This document shows, in pieces, positions 46,037 to 56,054 of a stretch of 64,000 nucleotides of DNA (the stretch's first letter is position 1; each line of letters opens with the position of its first letter). Below the pieces are notes generated by a model that searched no databases, was not told where the DNA came from, and saw only the letters and a list, made by a program, of their open reading frames with translations. The translations under genes and the position numbers were made by a program. Origin of the DNA: Polyangia bacterium (GTDB lineage Bacteria; Myxococcota_A; Polyangia; Nannocystales; Nannocystaceae); assembly GCA_030429545.1 (NCBI GenBank), contig JAUIFF010000003.1, positions 592,531 to 656,530 of the forward strand, given 5' to 3'.

Positions 46037-47422
46037 TCAGGACGCATGACGCTCGGCTACTGCTGAGAGAAAGATGGTAGACTCTTCCGGATCTGCCCAC
46101 TTCTGCGGGAGTCGGAAGCTAACAGATGTCCCAATACCGAGAGTGCTCTCAACGCACAACTCGCCCCCTAAAAGACTCGTAAAGTGGCGACAAATTGCCA
46201 GCCCAAGTCCTGCACCGTCGAAGCGGCGGGTCCGAGAATTGTCGAGCTGTTCAAACGGCTGAAGAAGCCGAGCAATGTCGTCCGGGGCAATTCCAACTCC
46301 CGTGTCACTTACCGTAAAGACGTAGCTCGGACGTGGTGTGGCGGCGAATTCAACAGCGAGGCGAATCGTTCCGTTCTCGGTGAACTTGCAGGCGTTGCTC
46401 AGGAGGTTTCGCAGCACTGTCTGAAGTTTTCTCGCATCGGTGACAATCATGCCAATATCTTCGCTACAACGTAATCGCAGCGTGTTTTGACGGCTTTGTG
46501 CGTGTGAGATAAAGCTGCCAATGAGCCCGTCCACGAATGGATGTAAAACGAGCTCTTCAGGTACCGTTTTAAGGGTCCCCGACTCGATTTGAGACTGGTC
46601 GAGTACATTTTGGATAAGCTCGTGGAGATTCATTGCCGCCTTCTGGATCCTCGTGACGTCGCCTATCAACTCCGTCGGGTCACTGCTTTCCTCAGCCTCC
46701 TCGATCAGCAGCTCGGAGTAACCGATGATTTGGTGCAGAGGTGTCCGGAGTTCGTGGCTCATCGTTGCAAGGAAGGCTTCCTTGACTTGATATGCTTCGA
46801 ATAGCTGCTCCTCGATGCTCTGGCGTGAGTTCTCCTCATTTCGCAACATACTCGCCATAACGCTGAGCTCGTGCTTGACTCGATTAAGCTCGATGCGGGT
46901 AGGTCCCATCAACTTGGTTTTTTGCTCCTGCTTACTCAAGAGTTCGCTTCTCTTGGAGCGGGCGGCCTGGTAAGCAATAGCAACTACTTGGTTGAGAGAG
47001 AAACCGACTCCAAATGTAACAATTCCGACCATCAGGTCCTCGCTGTTCAGGCCCTCGTCGAACCCCCTACCGACAACGATCGCTACCGCGGTGACGACCA
47101 CGACCAAAAACGCTCCCCGTCGTGGCATCGAAATCGCAGCGGCGAGCTGGATCGACGTGGCGAGCAACAGCACAGGAAGTACGTCGCTGAAACTCGACGC
47201 GGGAGCCAGCAAGCACGCAGCCGTCACCAACCCGGTCGTAACAACTCCCCTCGGACAATGACTCCGAGGTGTGAACACAAGCACTAGGGTCAAGATGAGG
47301 GCTGCACCGAACGAACCCAAAATAGCAACGGCGTGCGCTTCACCGGTGAACTGAAGTCCGCACGCCAGTGCAGCCGTCGCTGCGACCCACAAGTGACTCC
47401 GCGATTCCTTTCCGTCGGGCAT
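46037..47422 (-). CDS. Membrane histidine kinase (HisKA type)
   Basis: 461 residues. Five to six transmembrane helices occupy the first 165 residues, then a coiled linker (about 165-225), the H-box FLATMSHELRTPLHQIIGYSEL, N-box LRNLLSNACKFT, G1 VSDTGVGIAPDD and G2 FDGAGLGLAICRHFTSLLGG. No extracellular sensor domain is evident, so sensing may be membrane-based. The presence of two kinases in tandem with one Fis-type regulator suggests a heteromeric or branched two-component system. Confidence 0.92.
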   Translation of the reverse strand: MPDGKESRSHLWVAATAALACGLQFTGEAHAVAILGSFGAALILTLVLVFTPRSHCPRGVVTTGLVTAACLLAPASSFSDVLPVLLLATSIQLAAAISMPRRGAFLVVVVTAVAIVVGRGFDEGLNSEDLMVGIVTFGVGFSLNQVVAIAYQAARSKRSELLSKQEQKTKLMGPTRIELNRVKHELSVMASMLRNEENSRQSIEEQLFEAYQVKEAFLATMSHELRTPLHQIIGYSELLIEEAEESSDPTELIGDVTRIQKAAMNLHELIQNVLDQSQIESGTLKTVPEELVLHPFVDGLIGSFISHAQSRQNTLRLRCSEDIGMIVTDARKLQTVLRNLLSNACKFTENGTIRLAVEFAATPRPSYVFTVSDTGVGIAPDDIARLLQPFEQLDNSRTRRFDGAGLGLAICRHFTSLLGGELCVESTLGIGTSVSFRLPQKWADPEESTIFLSAVAERHAS

Positions 47423-47640
47423 AAACGAACTCCCCCCGCTAGCGCGATGGCATCATACTCAACTGGGCTAAAAAATGCGATCGAAGCCACCGCAGTGCCC
47501 GATACGAGAACTGCCCGACCACGGCCAACTTGTAAAGAATATTTGCCGTCGCGCACGCTTGCTCTGTCTGGCATAGTCGACACATGAGCTCTCTTCGTCC
47601 GAAGTGGAGGACCCACTCTCAAGATTGGGACCCTATTTAA

Positions 47641-47805
47641 CGTTCCCCTTACCTGGTCAAACGGGAGGGGAGCTTCAGTCTGAAGCTAACAACTGAAACT
47701 CATGGCTCAGATCTAATCCGCATCGACGTGCCAGAGGAAGCTGTCCCAATACTCCTAGACGAACTTCAAGACTGTGGCGTAATATTTGAACGAGTCAACC
47801 TGTAG
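47641..47805 (+). other. Orphan coding-like frame without start codon
   Basis: The frame between TAA (47638) and TAG (47803) reads YLVKREGSFSLKLTTETHGS and continues DLIRIDVPEEAVPILLDELQ, a well-formed sequence of about 54 codons with no ATG, GTG or TTG start. It may be the tail of a lost gene or a small gene with an unusual start. The rest of 47423-47785 shows no gene. Confidence 0.35.
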
Positions 47806-48073
47806 CGACTGGGACAACGACGATGCCCTCGTGCTCCTCAAACACGCCAGGGAGGCACTTGTGCCCGGAGGCAAGCTCGTGATCATCGAACTTCTCCTGG
47901 ACGAACGTGGCTGCGGCGGGGGTCTGTGCGACCTCCACCTGCTCACCGTCACCGGCGGTCGAGAGCGGACACATAGCGACTTCAACAACCTGCTTGTTCA
48001 GGCAGGTTTTGAGCCGGCACAAGTCCAACCGACACCGGCGCTCCCGCAACTACTGATCACCCACCCGAGCTAA
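47786..48073 (+). pseudogene. C-terminal fragment of a SAM-dependent O-methyltransferase
   Basis: The frame carries DWDNDDALVLLKHAREALVP, GGKLVIIELLL, DLHLLTVTGGRERTHSDFNN and LLVQAGFEPAQVQPT, the motif IV-VI region of acetylserotonin-type O-methyltransferases (HDWxDxxxxxIL, GGRERT). The SAM-binding N-terminal half is absent, so it is a truncated gene. Homology begins at about 47801. It ends four bases before the histidine phosphatase start and may still be transcribed with it. Confidence 0.7.
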
Positions 48074-48077
48074 CCAG

Positions 48078-48725
48078 ATGCGCGCAGCAATCGACCTCGC
48101 CACCCAGTCGCCGAACGAACCGCGATGTGTCCTCCTGCGCCACGCCGAGCGACCTCCCCTACAACCCGGCGAACCCGGAACAGAACTCGAGCTAACAGAA
48201 AACGGGAAAAAAGCCGCGATAGCATACGGGCAAACCCCCAAAGACCTTGTCAGTATTCGCACCAGCCCATTGGCGAGATGTCGACAAACTGCCGAGTGTA
48301 TACGCAACGGCGCCCAAGCAAACACGCCAATCGTCGAAGATACAATGCTCGGCGACCCAGGAGCCTACATCGCCGACCCCGAACAAGCGTGGCAAAACTG
48401 GCTTCAGTACGGGCAAGAAGGTGTGCTCCGGCATCTGGCCCAGGGAAGAACACTCCCGGGTTTTCACGATTTGCAAGCGGCAACCGACCGGCTTATCTCC
48501 CATCTTCTCGGGGGGGCGAGAGGGCCTGGCACTCACCTGGCAGTGACGCATGACTCGGTGATGATTGCGCTGCTGGCTGTTGCCCACGGTAAACCGCTGG
48601 AAGTTGCGGATTACCCTGGGTATCTCGAGTCGGTTTTGCTCGCTCGGGTTGGGGGCGAGGTGTGGGTCGCTACGAAACACGGTGTGCTTTTACCTAACGT
48701 GGTCATGAGTGCGGCGGGGCGGTAG
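48078..48725 (+). CDS. Histidine phosphatase family protein (phosphoglycerate-mutase fold)
   Basis: 215 residues. Branch signature RHAE near residue 22 (CVLLRHAERPP) holds the catalytic histidine; VSIRTSPLARCRQTAE supplies the arginines; GTHLAVTHDSVMIALLA supplies the second histidine. It lacks any signal peptide, so it is cytoplasmic. Members dephosphorylate small molecules or proteins; the substrate cannot be told. It follows the methyltransferase fragment directly, which suggests they were once one operon. Confidence 0.88.
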   Translation: MRAAIDLATQSPNEPRCVLLRHAERPPLQPGEPGTELELTENGKKAAIAYGQTPKDLVSIRTSPLARCRQTAECIRNGAQANTPIVEDTMLGDPGAYIADPEQAWQNWLQYGQEGVLRHLAQGRTLPGFHDLQAATDRLISHLLGGARGPGTHLAVTHDSVMIALLAVAHGKPLEVADYPGYLESVLLARVGGEVWVATKHGVLLPNVVMSAAGR

Positions 48726-48810
48726 CTCCAATTAGCGGCTCGAGTACTCCCGGGGTCGGGCCCTTTCGAGGTGCCGATCTCGGCTCCTAGGCAATCGAGG
48801 TTAGCTAGCA

Positions 48811-48878
48811 AGACTCTCTCCAAATGAGAGTCTACGCCACCACAAAACAATTTTGTGCACCCCCAAAACAAATTGGGG
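48811..48878. repeat. Three tandem inverted repeats before the disulfide operon
   Basis: AGACTCTC-N7-GAGAGTCT (48811-48833), CACAAAA-CAA-TTTTGTG (48841-48857) and CCCCAA-N6-TTGGGG (48861-48878) follow each other within 68 bases. They end 52 bases before the sigma-54-type promoter, a position suited to enhancer-binding sites, or they could be stem-loops of the upstream transcript. Confidence 0.55.
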
Positions 48879-48929
48879 TCGACCAGATGCTGTCTCAGGT
48901 AAACCGCTGTATCAGCAACTACTCGAGCC

Positions 48930-48945
48930 TGGCATAGATCCTGCT
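48930..48945 (+). promoter_or_regulatory. Sigma-54-type promoter of the disulfide operon
   Basis: TGGCATAGATCCTGCT matches the -24/-12 consensus TGGCACG(R)NNNTTGCW, with GG and GC exactly twelve bases apart, as sigma-54 demands. The expected transcript would start near 48956, 25 bases before ATG 48981. The operon itself encodes a sigma-54 activator. Confidence 0.55.
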
Positions 48946-48980
48946 TGGGTCTAGGTAGCGTATCCTCAACTTGCACTGCA

Positions 48981-50279
48981 ATGACGACCGATTCACATAG
49001 GCAGGTATCATCCGACGATGATCTTGGGGTATCTGGACTGTGGCTATTCTGTATTCCCGGGTTGGCCTACAGCATCTTTCTCACGGTAATTGGTTTTCGG
49101 TACAAGCGACTATGTGACGAGACATGGATTCTCGGAGGCTGCGGCGGCGGACAGGAAACAAGCTGCGGTGAAGTACTGACAAGTAGTCTGTCTGCGCCAT
49201 TCGGAATCCCTCTCACGATCTTCAGTGCCGCAGTCTATATTGTCATCCTAGTCTCTCTCGGAGCCGCCATCTGGTCAAGCCGCTTCCTCGTTGTGGTCCG
49301 TCCATTCCTCCTGCTTATCACAGGCCTCCAGCTCCTCGTTTGCCTCGGGCTCGTGCTCTACACTCGGCTTGAATTTCAAACGATCTGCGGCTACTGCTCG
49401 TTTCTCTACCTAATTAACGCAATTCTTTTTTGGGTCGCAACAACCATGCATCGAACGAGAGTGGCCGCGCTCTCGGAAATTCGCGCCCTCTGGAGTTTTC
49501 GGTCAGGGTATCATCGTGCGGTATGGCTACTCGCCCCGCTAATTTTCATTTCAACTGTTTGTGCGCAGTCTGCAATTCACAGAACTGCGGTTGAGTGGAG
49601 CCTTCGGTGTAGTCTCGACGACCCCTACTGTAACTGTCGCCGGTTGGGTGAGCGGCTGCCGGAAACCAACCTCGAGATTCCCGCCTCTCAGTCCCCTGAT
49701 GTTGTTCTGGCTATCTTTCTCGATTTGGCCTGCCGGAAATGTTGGGACGAGTTTAGTAAACTTCAGGTAGTTCTTTCCGACCCAACGGTTGGAAACCGCG
49801 TCACGGTCCGATTCTTCCATTTTCCACTCGACAACCAGTGCACCCCACCCGGCTCGCACGCGTTTAATACACACGGACCGAACCGGAGTTGTGATGCCGC
49901 AAAGCTCGTTCAGTGTGTCGGAAACCAGTCTCCCGAGATCACAAACGAAGTGCTCGATCGTCTTTTTGCATTCTCGCGTGATGATGATGTCGTCTTTACA
50001 GATGAAGTATTTGAAAGCGTGCTGGAGGACTTGACCGATCCGGCTCCGCTTCTGGAGTGCCTCCACAATGACACCACAGTCGCCAACACCGTTCATCAGC
50101 ATGTCGAGTACGCCACTCAAATCGCGCGATTCTCAGGCACCCCCGGTATTGTCATTGGTCGACTCACCGCTGACGGCCGGTTAGACCGTAGCACCCAAAC
50201 CTATGCCGTTTGGGGCTTTCGCTCACCTGAGATTCTAATCGAAGAGATTAACCGGTTGCTTGAAACAGAGGAAAAATGA
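48981..50279 (+). CDS. VKOR - DsbA-like fusion, periplasmic disulfide-forming enzyme
   Basis: 432 residues from ATG 48981. The first half is a vitamin K epoxide reductase domain with four to five membrane helices, the loop cysteines in CGGG...TSCGEVLTSSLSAPFGIPLT and the redox motif TICGYCSFLYLINAI. The second half is a periplasmic thioredoxin/DsbA-like domain with CRKC (LDLACRKCWDEFSKL), further cysteines (DNQC, RSCDAAK, CLH) and cis-Pro TPGIVIG. In bacteria VKOR replaces DsbB and reoxidises DsbA with quinone, so this fusion should make disulfides in exported proteins. It is first gene of a seven-gene operon rich in exported cysteine proteins. Confidence 0.92.
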   Translation: MTTDSHRQVSSDDDLGVSGLWLFCIPGLAYSIFLTVIGFRYKRLCDETWILGGCGGGQETSCGEVLTSSLSAPFGIPLTIFSAAVYIVILVSLGAAIWSSRFLVVVRPFLLLITGLQLLVCLGLVLYTRLEFQTICGYCSFLYLINAILFWVATTMHRTRVAALSEIRALWSFRSGYHRAVWLLAPLIFISTVCAQSAIHRTAVEWSLRCSLDDPYCNCRRLGERLPETNLEIPASQSPDVVLAIFLDLACRKCWDEFSKLQVVLSDPTVGNRVTVRFFHFPLDNQCTPPGSHAFNTHGPNRSCDAAKLVQCVGNQSPEITNEVLDRLFAFSRDDDVVFTDEVFESVLEDLTDPAPLLECLHNDTTVANTVHQHVEYATQIARFSGTPGIVIGRLTADGRLDRSTQTYAVWGFRSPEILIEEINRLLETEEK

Positions 50280-51318
50280 CGCAACGAATCGAACAGGAGT
50301 CCAGGAGGGCGAACTCTGCATCATACCCTGAAATCGGAATGATAGAAGGGCCCCTGTACCACTCCGGCAATATTGCAATACTCAACTTTCTGGCGATCTT
50401 CTCGGTATGTGTCTTGATCTGGCTTCTCAAGCCCGGGCTGAGTAGTACCAGCGTCGTAAACCAACTTCCTCAGACTCTTAGCTGTGACGAGGGATACATC
50501 AAGCTAGACGGCCGTTGCTATCGCCAACACCAAACTGTCCGCGACTGCCAGAATCTCGACCCCTGCTCCGCGTCCTGTGAGTGTTCGAGCGCCCGTGGCA
50601 TGGCGTGCAACAGTGAAAACATTTGCACTTTTAACGACGACTACACCATCCAACAATTCTGCAAACAACCAGGCAAGAAAAAGTTCGTTGCGGAGCTAGA
50701 CAAACTCTACAGCACATGTCGCAGCAAGACCGCATCTAAACAGGATGCAATCGGGTGCCCCGCCGAGGACTTTGACAAGTTCTTATTGGAGCATAAGAAT
50801 TTCCACCTCTACCTCAAGGAGTTCAACCGTAACGCGGTTTCCTTTCACTTCGATGAAAGTCAACCTCAGAACCTAGACGGCCCATGGTTCTCCCGGGCCA
50901 AAAAACATATGAAAGGAGAACTCCAGACAAGTATCAAGGGGCTCAACGAGGCTCATATGATCCTTCTGGTGGGCACCTCCAGCCCGGGTGGAACTTCGCC
51001 GCAGGCCCGCCAAGCCAATGTTGCAATGACACAACGCAGAATGGCTGCTGCCCGAAAAATGCTCGTCGAAAGTGGTGTCACGACCCCGATAGTACCCTTC
51101 CCCCTCGCCGACAAACGCCCACTCACACCGAGCGACTTTGAGGCTCTATCGATCCGATATATCGCGTGGAGCGCTAGCGAAGCGGACTTTTTACGTGAGA
51201 GTCTCGAGGGCTTCGACAAGCTATCTAAGAATCGGCAAGACAAAGTTACTCGGGAGATCAATCAAGCCGTATTTATTATTCCAATCCCGTGTGCCCCAGA
51301 CAACGGAAGACAAAGAAA

Positions 51319-51322
<4 letters not shown>
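50276..51322 (+). CDS. Membrane-anchored cysteine-rich protein with OmpA-like C-terminus
   Basis: 348 residues; ATG overlaps the VKOR stop by four bases. One transmembrane anchor (NIAILNFLAIFSVCVLIWLL) is followed by a cysteine-rich module of about 70 residues (CDEGYIKLDGRCYRQ... CQNLDPCSASCECSS... CNSENIC) that would need several disulfides. The C-terminal segment AHMILLVGTSSPGGTSPQAR and AMTQRRMAAARKMLVESGV resembles the OmpA peptidoglycan-binding core, though degenerate. It is a plausible substrate of the VKOR-DsbA enzyme. No known family for the whole protein. Confidence 0.75.
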
Positions 51323-52215
<893 letters not shown>

Positions 52216-52249
52216 AGTCGCACCTACGAACCGCAGAAACGTCAGACAT

Positions 52250-53578
52250 ATGTCTCTATCGTTCACACTCGCATCCTCGATACTCTTCAGCCACCCCCCC
52301 GTGGGTGTACAAGCGTGGATTGTTGAGGGAGCCGGCTCGAGTTCGGAGCGCCCCGACGATGATGTTGAGAAGCTCGAGAAAAAGGCACGATTCCTCTACG
52401 GCGAGCGCGCGTACACGACCTCAGCACGTCTATTTGAGCAGCTCCGTGAACAAACTGGGAAAGCCGCCTACCACTTCTATGCTGGGCTCGCCCGTGAGGG
52501 TGCCGGACACAACGCACACGCGATTTGGCACTGGGAGGCATTCCTCGAGCAAACCTCAAGTGACTCCAAGGGCCGCAAAGACGCCAAGCGAAACATCCGT
52601 TTTGCCAAGAGAAGAACGACCCCTGTTCGGGTCGAGGTGCGCCCCCAAGATATCTCTGCCGACGATGTCACCATGTCATTTGCCCGTGGCGAGTGCCCTG
52701 AGGATGTAGATACACCCGTTGTCTGGGAAGCCGACGGGCAACTACAGCCCCTCACAGTCTCAGCCCCCGACGGCCAGGAGTTTGAGGCATACCTTGATCG
52801 CGGAAGCTGGTGCGCGAAAATCGAATTCACAGGTTACGAGCCCGCAATGTTGGCCATCGCCGTTCCCAAACCTTCAACCAAACTTCTGACACTCGAGCTA
52901 GAGCTCGTCAAACAAGATATCGAAGCCCCTCACGAAGTTGAAGATCCTGAGGACACAGCCCGGCAAAAGAGTCACCAAGATCGAGGAAAAAGTCCTGTAC
53001 CTGAGGTCCCACGAATCGACGAAAGTCGAGATGCGGATCGGTACCGACTGAGAGGTAAAAGGCTCGCTCTCGGACTGGGTATTGCAGGAGGTGTCAGTGC
53101 CGGGCTCGGGGTAGGTTTTGTCGCCGGCGGCGTCACTCGCTTCAAAAACCTACAAGAAGACGACGACGCCTCTGTCGCCACGTCCCTCTACGATGCGGGA
53201 AGTATCAGCCTAGGCTTTACCCTCGGGGCTGGGGTCTCGACACTCACAGCTTGGCACATCTCACGCAACCACAGCCGTGCCGGTCGCGTCTGGGGTGTTG
53301 AACTTGCCATCGGGATCGGGGCGAGTGCCATCGCAGGTGGCATCGCGGGGTATTTCGTACAGCACAGGGAAGAAAACGTCAATACAGGAGACATCAAGCA
53401 AGCGCTCCGGCGGCAACTCCCGGTTCTAACTCTGGCCGGGTTCGGAGGGGCACTCGTTGTCAACTCGATCCTAGGGCTTGCACTGCAAGCCCACAAGACA
53501 CCGCATAGACGCAAACTGTCAGTGTACCCGGTGTACTCAAACCACTTCGTAGGAGCGGGCATTCATAGCCGGTTTTAA
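52250..53578 (+). CDS. Envelope protein with TPR-like N-terminus and C-terminal membrane helices
   Basis: 442 residues from ATG 52250. Signal peptide MSLSFTLASSILFSHPPVGV followed by QA. Residues about 40-130 form TPR-like helices (RFLYGERAYTTSARLFEQL, YHFYAGLAREGAGHNAHAI), then a PEGA-like beta module (VRVEVRPQDISADDV... WCAKIEFTGYEPAML), a charged linker, and four glycine-rich transmembrane helices from about 320 on. The same plan is frequent in myxobacterial proteins next to Ser/Thr kinases. Function unknown. It lies 34 bases after the TlpA gene. Confidence 0.78.
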   Translation: MSLSFTLASSILFSHPPVGVQAWIVEGAGSSSERPDDDVEKLEKKARFLYGERAYTTSARLFEQLREQTGKAAYHFYAGLAREGAGHNAHAIWHWEAFLEQTSSDSKGRKDAKRNIRFAKRRTTPVRVEVRPQDISADDVTMSFARGECPEDVDTPVVWEADGQLQPLTVSAPDGQEFEAYLDRGSWCAKIEFTGYEPAMLAIAVPKPSTKLLTLELELVKQDIEAPHEVEDPEDTARQKSHQDRGKSPVPEVPRIDESRDADRYRLRGKRLALGLGIAGGVSAGLGVGFVAGGVTRFKNLQEDDDASVATSLYDAGSISLGFTLGAGVSTLTAWHISRNHSRAGRVWGVELAIGIGASAIAGGIAGYFVQHREENVNTGDIKQALRRQLPVLTLAGFGGALVVNSILGLALQAHKTPHRRKLSVYPVYSNHFVGAGIHSRF

Positions 53579-53586
53579 GGAAAGTC

Positions 53587-54675
53587 ATGGCAAAATCCAT
53601 TCAAACAAAACTCTTGTGTCAAGGCCTGATGTGGCTCGGGCTCTTACAACTTTGTGGATGCACCTTGGAACCAGGAACTGTATTTACCGGCGATGATTCG
53701 GAAGCAGGTTCGGGAATGGAGGCACCATCAACTACGGCGGACTTGACTTCATCGACAGCGGCGATGACGACGTCAAATACAGCCGAGCCGGATAGTATGA
53801 TGGAAACAAACTCTGACACGGTTGTGTCGACAACGTCGACCACCGATCCGACAACCACGGACGCCGATGCGATAACCGACTCAGAAACGGAGTCTGTCGG
53901 GCTCTATATACCACTACCATTTTGTGGGGATGGAAAGAAGAATTCTCCTCTCGAGGAATGCGACAACCCGGGACACTCAGGCTGCACGAGTGACTGTAAA
54001 CTGGCTATGCGTGTGTTTGTGACAAAGAACAAGTATAAAGGAAAACTACACTCTTTGGAGCTGGTAGACCTGAAAGCGAAAGTAGAGGACGCACTTGCAG
54101 AAAACCAAGACCCGGGAAATCTACTCCTCGAAAAAATTGATAAAATTTGCAACAGTGAACTCCCCACTAACCTCAACACTAACGGCCTCGGCAAACCCGC
54201 CGTCTACAAAGCGTTTATTTATCACACACCCATCCTGTTTACACAAATACTCGGTTACAATGAATATAACCTTACACCTCAGGCCCCGAGCAACCGCTTC
54301 TCAACTGGTCACAACACTCCATATGTAAATGAGTGCAACGGCAATATTGCCAGCATCGCTACCTCATGGGGGGCCCTCGTAAATAATACGATGAACAACA
54401 ATGCGATTCAATGTGACGAAGATGGTACCCCCATCCCCCTCGACTTAGACAATGAACCATGTGCATGGACAAACGTGAATTACAATGGACACGAATGGAC
54501 AGAGGGTGTTGATTGCAACAAGTGGACTGGTGAGACTCAAGATGCTACTGGTCGGACCGGCTTAGTAGGCAGTAATACGTATACATGGTTCAAAGGACCG
54601 AACCCAGAAACCTGCAACAACGAATGCCACCTTTACTGCGTCGAACAATACCCCACGAAGGACCCCAATGGTTAA
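53587..54675 (+). CDS. Cysteine-rich lipoprotein with Ser/Thr linker (DUF1554-like)
   Basis: 362 residues. The lipoprotein signal is LGLLQLCGC with C25 lipidated; the Ser/Thr/Asp linker runs to residue 110. A myxobacterial Cys-rich repeat follows (FCGDGKKNSPLEECDNPGHS, then GCTSDCKL), and then a domain (about 135-360, MRVFVTKNKYKGKL...) resembling DUF1554-type extracellular domains with C-terminal cysteines (CNNECHLYC). It should be surface exposed and disulfide-bonded, a further likely client of the VKOR-DsbA enzyme. Its stop overlaps the next gene by eight bases. Confidence 0.75.
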   Translation: MAKSIQTKLLCQGLMWLGLLQLCGCTLEPGTVFTGDDSEAGSGMEAPSTTADLTSSTAAMTTSNTAEPDSMMETNSDTVVSTTSTTDPTTTDADAITDSETESVGLYIPLPFCGDGKKNSPLEECDNPGHSGCTSDCKLAMRVFVTKNKYKGKLHSLELVDLKAKVEDALAENQDPGNLLLEKIDKICNSELPTNLNTNGLGKPAVYKAFIYHTPILFTQILGYNEYNLTPQAPSNRFSTGHNTPYVNECNGNIASIATSWGALVNNTMNNNAIQCDEDGTPIPLDLDNEPCAWTNVNYNGHEWTEGVDCNKWTGETQDATGRTGLVGSNTYTWFKGPNPETCNNECHLYCVEQYPTKDPNG

Positions 54676-56044
54676 AACTGAAACCCACACCGTCAAAACA
54701 AGATCCCCAACCTACACTCGCCAGGGCTCCGTCAAGCTTCGTATCATCGCTGGACCGGATGCTGGGCGGGAGTTTAAGCTCGACATTCACCACACTCGGC
54801 GGGTTCGTGGCGGCCGTGGGGCGGTTAATGAGCTTGTTCTCAACGACGACCTTGTGAGCGGTATCCACTTTGAGCTCGACATGCGGGAGCCGGATACGAT
54901 TGTGCTGCGGGACCTCGAGAGTCGCAATGGAATTGAGTCGGCTGGGATGCGGGTTCGGGAGGCGGTGATTCGCCCACGCTCGACATTTACGGTTGGGGCG
55001 ACGCGGCTGCAACTTCTCGAAGCGGTGGATGCGAGCATCGAGATTTCTACCTCCGATCACTTTGAGTCGCTCTATGGCTGGTGTGACGCGATGCGCGAGG
55101 TGTTTGTCCTGCTCGAACGGATCGCGCGTAAGGGCGATGCTATCAATCCCATCTTGATCGGTGGTGAGACCGGGACAGGGAAAGACCTGGTGGCCAAAGG
55201 GTTGCACCTGCGATCGCCGCGACGGCGTAACAACTTCGTTTTACTTGATTGTGCATCTATTAAAAAAGAGCTGTTTGAGAGCGAGCTGTTTGGCCACAAA
55301 AAAGGTGCGTTTAACGGAGCTGACCACCGTCGCGGCTTGCTCGCAGATGCGGACCGGGGGACCTTGTTTATCGACGAGGTGGGAGACTTGCCGCTCGAGC
55401 TACAGTCGGGTTTGTTGCGCTTTCTCGAGACAGGCGAGTTTCGTCCGGTCGGAGGCAACAACTACCAAAAATCCGATGTCCGGGTGATTGCGGCAACCCA
55501 TCGGGACCTCCGGCGGATGGTCGACCGCGGGACCTTCCGCCGAGACCTCTATTTCCGACTATTCGGCGGCATCCCGCTGACCATGCCGCCCCTGCGCGAG
55601 CGGGGCGATGATGTGCTGTTGTTGGCGGAACGATTTTTGCGGTTGTTTTCCGAGGAGCAGGGGCTCCCGCGCTCACAGCTGACGACGAGCGCGATCGAGT
55701 CGCTTCGCAACCATCACTGGCCCGGCAATGTTCGGGAACTACGACGCGTCATGCGGTCGGCCGCAGCACTCGCAGACGATGGCATGATCCGGGTGGGTGA
55801 CCTGTTACTCGAGGATACCAATCGCCCACATGAGGTCGGTGGAATTGGGCGTGAACTTATCCGTCTGCTCGATGGCAGCGAAGCCGAGGCGAAAAATGGA
55901 TTTGAGCGCATCTACTACACGAACCTCCTTGCCAAGGGTGGTACCTACGGCTCGCTGGCCAAACGCGCCGGAGTGACCGAACAAAGCCTCCGCAACAAAC
56001 GCAAAAAGTTTAATCTGTGCCGAAGCACCGGGCTTCAAGACTAG
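54668..56044 (+). CDS. FHA-domain sigma-54 transcription activator (bacterial enhancer-binding protein)
   Basis: 458 residues. The FHA domain (about 22-118, with NELVLNDDLVSGIHFEL and RDLESRNGI) reads phospho-threonine. The AAA+ core has Walker A GETGTGKD (166-173), Walker B LFIDE (233-237), the arginine finger region FRRDLYFRLFG and the sigma-54-contacting loop GAFNGA (213-218) in place of GAFTGA. A Fis-type HTH is at the end (GSLAKRAGVTEQSLRNKRKKF). In myxobacteria such proteins relay Ser/Thr-kinase signals to sigma-54 promoters, and the kinase gene follows 10 bases later. Sigma-54-like sites lie before this operon and before two downstream genes. Confidence 0.95.
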   Translation: MVKTETHTVKTRSPTYTRQGSVKLRIIAGPDAGREFKLDIHHTRRVRGGRGAVNELVLNDDLVSGIHFELDMREPDTIVLRDLESRNGIESAGMRVREAVIRPRSTFTVGATRLQLLEAVDASIEISTSDHFESLYGWCDAMREVFVLLERIARKGDAINPILIGGETGTGKDLVAKGLHLRSPRRRNNFVLLDCASIKKELFESELFGHKKGAFNGADHRRGLLADADRGTLFIDEVGDLPLELQSGLLRFLETGEFRPVGGNNYQKSDVRVIAATHRDLRRMVDRGTFRRDLYFRLFGGIPLTMPPLRERGDDVLLLAERFLRLFSEEQGLPRSQLTTSAIESLRNHHWPGNVRELRRVMRSAAALADDGMIRVGDLLLEDTNRPHEVGGIGRELIRLLDGSEAEAKNGFERIYYTNLLAKGGTYGSLAKRAGVTEQSLRNKRKKFNLCRSTGLQD

Positions 56045-56054
56045 TGAGGATACG

